Positions 33,634 through 43,700 of a DNA stretch of 64,000 nt are shown one piece after another. Within the stretch, counting starts at the first letter, position 1. Each line of letters starts with the position of its first letter. This DNA is from Haematococcus lacustris. Taxonomy: Eukaryota > Chlorophyta > Chlorophyceae > Chlamydomonadales > Haematococcaceae. The DNA is taken from assembly GCA_030144725.1 (NCBI GenBank), contig JASKMD010000010.1:1804347-1868346 (forward strand). The letters run 5' to 3'. Both the position numbers and the translations under genes were made by a program. The notes under the pieces were generated by a model that was given only the letters and a program-made list of their open reading frames with translations, was not told where the DNA came from and made no database searches.

Positions 33634-36600
33634 ATGACAGGGACTGCTGGGTTGAGCGCGGACCAAGCTGCTGTGTATGACCGCCAGCTGCGTGTGTGTG
33701 GTCTGGAGGTTCAAAACAGGTGCAGCGCCACATCGCACTTCACGTCTCCCTCCTGCTGCATCAGCACCCAATGCGCGAAGCGAGTGTGTTTTGTCGGTAT
33801 CGTGTGCAGACTCACTGCTGCCAGGGTCCTAATCATAGGAGGCGATGCTCTGGCTGCCGAGGTACGTCACAAAGCCCATACAGCCACTCGGCACAGCCAG
33901 GCAGCTCAGCTGCGGGTAGCCCACCTGCCTTGTGCCCTGCAGGTGGCCAAGAACATAGTGCTCGCAGGTGTTGGCCATGTCGGTATCGCAGATGACACGC
34001 CATGCTACCAGGCAGCTTTTGGCAACTTCCTAGTCAGCGCTGATGCCGACCCCAGCAGCACGTGAGTGGGGGCCCCTGAGCAGCGTGTCCATCTGATACT
34101 GCCCCAGCCATGGGATCATGCTGCCTTATTTCCTTGGAAAACATCTGGGCATCGCCTCCCTACATGATAGCAACCTCAGCAAGCCTGCCTGCCAGCTTGC
34201 ATCCCTCACCCTTGCTCTTTGCACTCCAGTGTGATCGCATCTAAGATCTCGCAGCTGCCGGCTTGCATCCTAGAAATGGCTGAACTTGACGACCTCAGCC
34301 AGCCAGCCTACCAGCTTGCATACCTCACCCTTGGTCCTTTCATGCCCGCATTGATGAATAACTGCATCCGTGAGCTGGTCTCCATGCGGGAGGTGGCAAA
34401 CATGTAGCAACTCCATGCATGAGCAACCAGTAGCACAATCTCACAAGGCTTTCCAAAGGCTGAGGTTCCAGCTGCAGTGCCCGCTGCAGCACCTGTCATT
34501 GCTGTTTCTATGGCTGCCCTCCTTTGCAACCACACCTGACCCTCAGCAGCCATTTCAGCGTCCATGCCCACCTCACAGCCAAGCAGCGCCCTGGCCAGTA
34601 TGGATGGCTGCTCAGCATGCATGGTGTGACCCATTACACCCCGTCACACCACAGGGTGGTCACACCACAGGGTGGTCACACCATGCTGGCTGCAGGGTGG
34701 GTCAGTCAAGTGCCCAGACGCTGGCCGCCATGAACCCCCTCATCACAGTGTCAGCCCAGCCCTTAGCCTTTGGTCCCAGATGTGGTGGCACCCGTGGCAG
34801 TGGCAGCGGTGATGCCGGCACAGATGGCAGCGGAGGCGGTGGCAGCAGCAGCCTGACCCAGGCAAGCGTGGAGCAGCTGAAGCACTTGGTGGCGGGCTAT
34901 GATGTGGTGGTCAGCACGCGGGGCGTCAGCAGCCAGGAAGCAGATGGGCTGGAACAGGCGGCAGCAGGTGAAGGGGCGAGGAGGTGCCAGACCTAGTCTC
35001 CTGCCTCCTCCCTAGTCTGCAGGGATACAGTAGGAGGCCTCCTTCCTAGGTTTCAGCAGGGGCCTCCTTCCTGTGCAGCAGAAGGTGTTGCAGCGGCTGC
35101 GGGGTGCTAGGGGTGCCCGGGTCTTGTCTCCTCCCTCATACCCAGCAGAAGGTGTTGCAGCAGGTGCAGGGTGCTGCAGGTGGCCATTGTTCATCCTGCT
35201 GTGCCCTGTATGCCTGAGCTCAGCTGCTCCAGCTGTGGGCCCTGCTGTGGGCTGTGGCAGGACCCTGTGCGGTTCTGTGGCGTTAGGGGCAGGGTGTAGG
35301 GGCTGTGGGCTGTGGCATGACCCTGTGCGGCCCTGTGGCGGTAGGGGCAGGGTGTAGGGGCTGTGGGCTGTGGCATGACCCTGTGCGGCCCTGTGGCGCC
35401 GGGCAGCCAGCCTACCTGAGCCGCCCCTTGCTGTGCGCCACATGTCCCCTCCGCCTCGGTTTGGCCCTCTGATGAGTGCGCTGGCACCCATCACCCTCAC
35501 CTCACCCAACCTGACCCGACTTACTATGACATCTCATAGGGGCTGTGGGCTGTGCCTGGCCCGACCTGAGGCAACAAACCATGACCACCCATGTGGGCTG
35601 TGGGCTGTGGGCTGTGGGCTGTGGGCTGAGGGCTGAGGGCTGAGGGCTGAGGGCTGAGGGCTGAGGGCTGAGGGCTGTGGGCTGTGGGCTGTGGCCTGGC
35701 CTCAGCTGGTGCCACCTGGCCTGCCCTGACATCATGCTGAGGGCTGTTTGCTGTGCAGCTGGCGCCAAGCAGCTCTACTTAGCCGAGGTCCGAGGTCCTT
35801 TGGCGGTCATCTTCGCTGCTCTGGGTCCCCATCACACCTTTGCAGACAAGCCCTCCACACCCACACCAGCACAACCATCAGCCCCAGGCCCCGCCGCACC
35901 CCTGCCAGCAGTCAATGGGAGCAAGGCAGCAGCAGGGGCTGCAGGGGGGGCCTCTACCCGCATCGTGGCAACTGGCACAGAGTCAGGGCAAGCAGAGGCA
36001 GCAGCAGGGCAGCCGGTTCAGGGGCCGTCAGCCCGGGTCATCGACTACCCTCCCCTCAGCAAGGCTCTGGGGCGCAGTGTAGCGCAGTGTGGGGGCAGGC
36101 GCCCGGTGCACCCCTTGTACCAGGTGAGCCTGCGGACAGCAGCACGGGGCGGGGCGGGGCGGGGCGGGGCGGGGCGGGGCGGGGCGGGGCGGGGCGGGGC
36201 GGGGCGGGGCGGGGCGGGGCGGGGCGGGGCGGGGCGGGGCGGGGCGGGGCGGGGCGGGGCGGGGCGGGGCGGGGCGGGGCGGGGCGGGGCGGGGCGGGGC
36301 GGGGCGGGGCGGGGCGGGGCGGGGCGGGGCGGGGCGGGGCGGGGCGGGGCGTTCTGAACTGCGGCCACAGAGCTGTGTCAGGGCCCATCTCACCAATTGG
36401 CAGCTCATGTTGCATTTATCGGGCTTGTGACTGCGGGCCTGGCCCCTGCTGGGCCCACGTGCTGGACACAGGCTATGCCCTGACAGGCTGGACAAGCAAC
36501 TGAACAGCCTTCAGTGCAGCAGCTAGCGTGCTTGCGGGATTGCTGGCCTGGCCCCTGCTGTGCCCAGGTGGTGCGTGCAGTGCGGGCATTTGAGGCACAA

Positions 36601-37237
36601 GAGGGCCGGCCTGTGAGAGCTGGCGATGAGACTGCTCTGAAGGTAATGGACGGGGGGCGGAAGCGGCTGGGAAGGGGTGGAAGGGTGGGAATGAGAGGGA
36701 GGGGAAGGCAGGGGTGGGAAAGGGTGGGAGGGCATGCAGAGGAGCATGTAGGGAAGAGAGAAGAACGTGTGTTACCCACCCTGCCCAGCTTGGGCAGCAC
36801 TGTGCTTGCCACTGAGGTCAGTGAACTGCCCTTCACTCCCTGACCCTACCCCTACGCCCTAACCCTACCCGAACCTGTTACCCCTGCCCCTGCCCCTACC
36901 CCAAGCCTCTCACTCCTGCCCCTATCCCACTGAGTGCCCTCCCTGTCAGTGAATCTGAGACTGGCTGAGTGACTGGCTCCCGTTTGTACAGGCCACAGCA
37001 GCAGCCCTGGAGGCCAGTGAGGGGGCTGCCACTGGTTCCATCTCCACCTCCCTGCTGGAGAGCTGGGTGCTGGACGCTGGCCTAGCCCTGGCCGCAGCCC
37101 CTGCTGCTGCAGTGGCGGGGGGTGTGCTGGCTAATAGCATCATCCGCAGCATCAGCAGGGTGGGGACACCACTGGAAAACTTTTTCTTCCTCTCCTTGCA
37201 TGACGGCAAGGGCATGGTAGAGCGGATGGTTGCCTAA
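33634..37237 (+). CDS. SAE1: SUMO-activating enzyme subunit 1 (AOS1/SAE1)
   Basis: Small subunit of the heterodimeric SUMO E1, which pairs with SAE2/UBA2 to adenylate SUMO. Exons: 33634-33719, 33810-33861, 33943-34061, 34696-34967, 35759-36123, 36568-36642, 36992-37237. All are GT/AG and phase-consistent, giving 404 residues. Family landmarks: AAVYDRQLRVCGLEVQNR at the N-terminus, the Rossmann strand RVLIIGGDALAAEVAKNIVL, TLAAMNPLITVSA, YDVVVSTR, and C-terminal VAGGVLANSIIRSISR...NFFFL. The order matches animal and plant SAE1. Two low-complexity insertions make it longer than the human protein (346): a Gly/Ser stretch in exon 4 and an Ala/Pro/Gly-rich stretch of about 80 residues in exon 5. 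Intron 5 carries the GGGGC array. Intron 3 contains a tempting but rejected open exon. Convergent with EIF3C. Confidence 0.95.
35245..35402 (+). repeat. 58-bp tandem repeat, three copies, SAE1 intron 4
   Basis: Three copies of a 58-bp unit beginning CTGTGGGCTGTGGCA and containing CCTGTGCGG, with start points at 35245, 35303 and 35361; the last is truncated. Confidence 0.85.
35594..35694 (+). repeat. 7-bp (GGGCTGT/GGGCTGA)n array, SAE1 intron 4
   Basis: Heptamers ordered in blocks: first several GGGCTGT, then about eight GGGCTGA, then GGGCTGT again, ending about 60 bp before the exon 5 acceptor. The block order points to a variant that spread by local duplication. Confidence 0.88.
36146..36350 (+). 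repeat. (GGGGC)41 array in SAE1 intron 5
   Basis: Forty-one perfect GGGGC pentamers, starting 23 bp after the exon 5 donor. The sense transcript is G-rich; runs of four G every five bases are a strong G-quadruplex pattern. Any reading frame through it gives a repetitive Gly/Ala/Arg or Pro/Arg/Ala frame with no real protein. Confidence 0.97.
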
Positions 37238-37727
37238 ACAGGAGGCCGGGGGCTGCGTGGTCTGGTCTGGTTGTGCTGAGCCTGACGAGTTGTCAACGTT
37301 GCGCCCTGCACTAGACTGGGACGTACTCGGGAATGTTGTAGCACACAGCAGCACAGCACGTCGCGATGCGGAGATATGTGCACCACTTCATGTGCGTGCC
37401 GCCATGGAGCGGTTCGTTAGATTCCACGCCCGGGTTGCTGATGGTATGGATAAGCAGCCGTACAAGAAGCCGAACGGGGTATGTGTGTACGGGAGATTAA
37501 GGTGGAGCCCAGATACACATTTTGAAGGGGAAAGCTGCAACCGTGTCAGATATCGCCGCAACTCGTAAGAGCACGAGAATTGCTGGGGAAAGAAGATGGG
37601 TTATCATTGCATGGCTCCGTTGCCAGTGATCTACATGGCAGTGGAACATGTGGCAGAGGATACAACGCAAAGCGAAGGGTGTCAATATCTGTCAGATGCG
37701 CGTGGTGTTCGGTTACAGTCGTGCGGA
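37238..37727. other. Short convergent intergenic region, SAE1/EIF3C
   Basis: About 490 bp between the stop codons of two convergent genes; it must hold both 3' UTRs. The only poly(A)-type signal I see is on the minus strand at 37717-37713. Confidence 0.5.
37713..37717 (-). terminator. TGTAA poly(A) signal candidate for EIF3C
   Basis: TGTAA on the sense strand starts only 10 nt after the EIF3C stop codon. If used, the 3' UTR would be unusually short, some 25-35 nt. Confidence 0.4.
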
Positions 37728-40700
37728 CTACTGCCCCTCTCGGCGGTAAGGCCCGCTCCTGCCTGCGATGCTGCCCAGCGTGGACATGTTGCCTGACGTA
37801 ACGCCAGCCCGGTACCCTGCCCCCGTGCTGCCTGTTGCCCGCGTAACGCCGCCAAATGCTGCGCCATCCCTACCCGCCCCTGGTCGGTCGGTGTATGCGC
37901 GGTAAGCTCCTCCTCCTGGCGCCGCTGACCCCACAAGGCTGACCCCGTCTCGCGATCGGTAACCGCCTCCGGGGTACCCGCCCGCCCCGTAGCTCGACTG
38001 ACCACCACGGCCTCCGGCGCCTCCGCTCATGCCCCCGCCTCTGCCTCCGCGGCCACCCTGCGCGTCTGGGCCGCTGCGCGCGCCAAACTGCGGACCACCC
38101 CGGGGCATACCCACACGGGGCCCACTGCCGCGACCCCCGCGGCCTTGCTGTCCCTCCTCCGTCTCCCACGCTTGCCCGCGGCGTCCGCGTCCGCCCTCGT
38201 CGTCGTTGTCACGCAGGCCACCGGTGCGGTATGCCAGGGCACGCTCGTTGAGATCGACCAGCACCAGCGCTTTGTCCGCAAACAGCACCGCCAGCTGCTG
38301 CATGCGGCTGGCATCCATGCTGTGCATGACAATGGTGCGAGTAGGTTGATCCCAACTGCCTTGCAGCTCCTCGGCAATCATCATCTTGCTGACAATGCTG
38401 CACACGAGTTACCAGCAAGCAGACAAAATGAGTAAGAGCCTGCCCTTCCCTGCTCAATCACCACATAGCTACATGGAGCACCACACAGCCTTGCACGAGA
38501 CATGAGCTGCCAACACACAGCTCACCCACCCGTCCACCCTCCTGCCCTTCTGCCCAGCCAGCCACAGTCCTGCCCATCCATCTCTCACCCAACCACCCAC
38601 AACCGCATCCTTCAACCCTCGCATCATGTGGTAGCACCAGCGACAGTATCAGTGGTGATCCCGGTGAGGGTGGCAGTGGAGGCGGTGGCAGCAGCAGCCT
38701 GACCCAGCATCCATCAAACCTCACACGCTGCCCAATGATTCAGCAATGCACTAGCGGGCCAATCTACGAGCCTGCCTGCCCACCCCCTTACCCACCTGCC
38801 TGCCCACCCCCTCACCCACCTGCTTGTAGCTCACCCTCACGCCTGCCTGCCCACCCGCACACCTGCACGCCCTGATCTCACCTGTACACCTTCTTCTCCG
38901 GCAGGTCGAACATGGTGCACAGCTGGTCCAGTGACAGGGAGTTGTACTGCGGGCTGTAGGTGAACAGGTACGTGCGCAGCGCCTCTGCCTGCAGCTTCTC
39001 ACGCAGCATGGCCAGCAGCGCCTCCTGCAAAGACGCAGAGCAGGTGCGCAGAGTGAGCTAGTGCAGCTCAGCAGCTGGGTGAGGCATAGGCATCTGACTA
39101 GCTGGTAGCGGCACTGCATGCCTGCCAGCCTGCCTGAACACCAGCTCAGAAGACCTTCCAGGCACAGTGTTGAAGAGGCAGCAAGGGAGCGACCTGGTGT
39201 AGTCCGTGCCCCTGGACTCCTACCCTACCCACCCCAGAGGCTGAACCCACACCACAGGGTGGCACCTGACATGGCTGGCGAGCCATTCCTGACAATCACA
39301 GTCCTTTCCTGACAACCACAATTCCTCACCCTCACTCTCACATCTGACCAACAGGGTTGGCGGCTTGCCTGCCTGATATTCTGGCCCTCCTCCCAAATGC
39401 TCGCCCACACATGCGCGCCTATTATGTTCTACGCCCGGCTTGCCAGCCAGCAGCTGGGCCCACCTTGGAGGGCACCAGGCCCCACACCGTGAGGGCGGTG
39501 ACGTAGGCGTAGGCCTTGCGCCAGTCACCACGCATGAGGGAGCGGGTGGCAGACATCACGTGGTCACGCACGTTTTCAGGCGGCCCGGTGAACATCTGCC
39601 AGGGGTGGGGGTCAGGAGCAGGGGTGGGGGTCAGGAGCAAGGGGCCAGGCAGGCCAGGCAGGCTGGTCAGAGAGGCAGGTCCAGTGTGAATTCCGGGGTG
39701 GAGAGGAAGAGGGGTGGGCAGGAGGGCAGGGAAGGGGAGCTGGATGGCATGCAGGCTGTAGCAAAGGGGATCTTTGTAGAATGCAGCAGCCGTGCCAACA
39801 GCACGCCAGCTACACCCACTCCCATGCCTAGGCTCATAGCAACATGCAGGAATAAAAGGAATGCAGAATTGTGGGGTTGGGTAAAGAACAAACAGAGTTG
39901 GAGACAATGCTTAGGACCCAGAAAGGTGCAAAATAAAGGAATGAGATAGGACAATTCCAAAGAACCTGTGAGTGCAAGCACAGACAATCTTATGAAGGAG
40001 ATAATGTGTGTAAAATGATGGCCTAGCAACACTTCACTAGCTCTGTCCTACTGTTTCAGTCAGCTGCCAGAAGAAACAAACTTCAATCCAAATAACACCT
40101 CCCACACCAGGCTTGCAGCCCCAGGAATCGAACCCAGCACCTCGGCCCCCTGCTTTCCCTGGTCACATGTCACACATCTCACCTGTCTGTTGTAGGTGTC
40201 CAGGATGCGGTGGAAGGACTTGCTGATGATGCGCTTCTTAGGGTTCAAGGGGTCGGCTGCCATGGTGGGCACCTCCAGCAGCATGGCGCAGATGAGGCAC
40301 ACACTCTCCAGCAGCTCCAGGCTGATGTGCATGTGGAAGGGCATCTGGCGCCGCTTCTCCAAGAGCTCTTGCTCTGGGGTCTTCTCCTGGTACTTGCCCA
40401 TTGCCACACCCTAGATTCATGGCCAAGATGGGCAAATTAGCAGGGGCAGGGGCAGGGGCAGCGACAGGGGCAAAGATGGGAAAAAAAGCAGAGCAGGGGC
40501 GAGTGGAAGAGGGTGGTGTAACAGGTGGGCAGTGGGTGACAGGTGGCTACGATGGGCACAAGAGCAGAGGCGCGTGTCACAGGTGGGTGGGATGTAGGAG
40601 ATGTGTGAATGCAGTGGCAGTGGCAGTGGCAGTGGCAGTGGCAGTGGCAGTGGCAGTGGCAGCTGCAGCACAGGCAGCAGGGGCTAAAGCCAGCAGCCAC

Positions 40701-43700
40701 GCATCCGATGCACGAGGTAAGATTTCACCGTGTGCCTGGACTGATGCACCCTGCTGCTGAACTGGTGCTGCAGGACACAGAAGCAGAAGTGGAACGCAGG
40801 AGTACGCAGCAGTAGAATGCTTGACCCGATGCCAGAGGGTGGACAAAGGGTGCAGCAGGACATGTGCCGGCATGGAGCACTCATCCAGTCCTGCCTTCTG
40901 TTCTTCCATGTGGCCTGTACCACCTACTTGTAGCTACGGAGCTGAGATGGAACTTCAGGGCTAATGGAAGCGCTTGTGCAGGGTTGGGCGGCTTAAAGCC
41001 AGGGCACAAAAAGACCAGCTTAGGCGCTCCTGTGACCCCACATGCCCAAGTGTGACCTGCTCCACCTGTCCCACCTACCTGAGCCAACAGCTCTTTGATG
41101 TGCCCAGATCCGTACAGCTCAGCCAGGCAAGAGTGTGACTCAGTGATCAGGCCGCTCCTGAACGCCGCCAGGCCCAGCTGCGCCAGCGCCCTGTTGTACA
41201 GGATCTGGGTGCTGATGTCCATGTGGGCGATGGAGTCCTGCAGCAGGCCAAGACGCAGGTAGGTCATGAGGGCTGGGAGGCATGCACACGCTGGTTGAGG
41301 TGCATTACTATGGCGGGTGGGCAGGGGGGAGCATGCGCATTGCATGTCTGGTGCATCCATGACTCGATGTGCATGCATGACCTGGCATACATTCAAAGAT
41401 AGCACACATGTGCTAATCTGACGCCCACCCACCCACCTTCAAACTCAGATGCTAGGGCCCTATGAAGCCATGCCTTTTCCGCCTGGATGTCCTTGTCATG
41501 TCTTGGCATTTATGCACAGAGAGCGACCAAGGTCCTTTGTATTGCCTGGCAGTACAATCAGCCTTGTGACCGCTGTCCTAGCCACCCTCAGCGTCAGGTG
41601 GCCCTCTAACCTGGAGGTGGCTCATCAGCAGCAGGTCGCGCGCGCCATAGAAGTCGCCATGGATGGCCTTGTGGTAGATGGAGCAGAGCATGGCCCGCGC
41701 CTTGGTGCGCTCATCTCCATGCTTGAAGATCGTGGTCACCAGGCCGTGCATCACAGTGTGGCAGTTTTCACCCATCACATAGTCAGCTGGAACCTGAAGG
41801 CAACAGCAAGCAGAACAGCAGGAGCAGCAGGGGTGGCAACCGTGGCCAATTGACAGGATGGCAGAGTGGTTGAAAGGGAGTCTGTTGTTGTATTACAGTT
41901 TTAACCCTGATACAAGTGTCCTGGCGGCCTGCTCGCCCGCCCGCTCGCCCGCCCACCTGCCCGCCTCTAGGCCCGCCTGCTCGCTGGCAGAGTGGCAAAT
42001 CTGCCTGCCTGCCTGCCTGCTTGCCTGCACACCAGCCTCAATGCCCGGCCCCCCGCCCGTCCACCTGCCCACCTCCCATCCCCTCACGCACCTTGACCTC
42101 CACCTTCTCATCTGGCTCGTCCACGGCATCCTCCTCCTCCCCGCCCGCTGCTGCCTCCTGCTGCTGCATCAGGGTCAGCTTGCGCATCGCATCGTACACA
42201 GCCTCTGTCTTGAAGTAAAAGTGCTCCACAAGGCGCAGCACAACCTGGGCGAGTGGCCAGGCCAGGCCAGGGACAGGGGCATCAGGCAAGGAATCAGGCT
42301 AGAGGAAGATCAGTAGGAAGCTGCAAAAGGTGTGTGAGAGAATGCAGCCACATGAACTGCACAGGCTGGGCAAGCTACCCAACAGGTGGCTGAACCCAGG
42401 CATGAAAGTGACCCAGGCACAAATGTGAACCCGGTACCTCATCCAGACCTTGGTCAGGCTGCAAGTCTCCAAAAGCAACAAGGCCTGTCAGACTGTGAGG
42501 TGTGACAACCACAGCCCCTACTGCCCACCCTTGGCAGGTTCTTGGTGTCATTGGTGCGGGCAAGGTAGTCCGCCACCTTCTGGGCCAGGGCTAGCAGCAC
42601 CGGCTCATCCTTCAAGCGCACCATGTAGTCGTGGGTGTGGGGGTCGATGACCTGGCAGCAGGCAGGCAGGCAAGCAGGCAGGGGCCGGGCAGGCAGGGAG
42701 GGCAGGTAAGAGACTGCCCAACAAGCAGGCATACACATATTGTAGTATGTGTATGTAAACATTAATTTACAGGCATGCACGCAGCTGGCAAGCAGGTGGG
42801 CTGAGGAGGAGCATGGCAGCTCCTGCTAACATGGTGACTTGCTGCATGTCAGGTGCGCAAAACCACATGTATGGTCAAACCCCACTGGAGAAAACATGTG
42901 GTGTCATGACATCCGCCCCTCCACATACTCTACAGTACTATTGGTTTGCATGTCTGAAGCTCGACATTGAACCTTGAGACGTTTGCTTGCACACCATGCG
43001 GCTACCTTGAGGCTGTTTTCAGCTGCTGGGTGTTGTCACCCCTCCTCCCAATTTTCATCCCACACCAGCCTCTTCTCCCTCCCCTCCCCGTCCTCCCTGC
43101 CCCTCAGCCTCCCTGCCCCCTGCAGGCACTCCACCTGCACCCCACCTGCAAGCTCAGTGTCACCAGGCCCTTCCCTCCCCACCCCAGCCCCCATGCCCCT
43201 CCCACCTCCCCGCCCCCTTCAGGCACCTCACCTGCAAGCTCTTGAACAGCTCGTCGTCCAGTCGCTCCACATAGGCCACCAGGTTGCCCCACACCCGCAC
43301 CTCCGCCCCCTCTGCAGGCTGCTCTGCGCGGTCCTCACTCAACATCTCAATGGTGTCGTCCACCTGCACACCCACACCCACACCCACACCCACACAAGGG
43401 CCACGGCAGCATTGAGCACAGCTACAGGGATCCAGCAGGAGCAGCCAGCAAGTGTGTCAGAAGCAAGATGCAAACATGGCGACAGCCCACAGCCTGCAAC
43501 AAGGTAGGTGGCCAGCAGCCTTTGTGCTGCACTTAGACGCTGCTCCGCTGTCATCAACAGCTGCTGCGTCCAGCTGTGGTCCCAGCAGCTGTGAGTGTTG
43601 CTCTGCTCATTAACTCCATTGCACAGCTGACTGCTCCAATGCTGAGCCTGACAGCCAACTGTTCCTCAACATCACAGGCTGGGTGCGCTCATTATCTCCA

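Noticed and set aside
34219..34407. Open segment in SAE1 intron 3 starting VIASKISQLPACILEMAELDD
   Set aside because: It follows a good acceptor and fits the phase, but it has no counterpart in SAE1 and ends in a stop; the acceptor at 34696 gives STVGQSSAQTLAAMNPL, which matches the family directly.
35677..36495. Long Gly/Ala/Arg or Pro/Arg/Ala frames across the GGGGC array
   Set aside because: Pentamer repeat in an intron; the real SAE1 exon ends at 36123.
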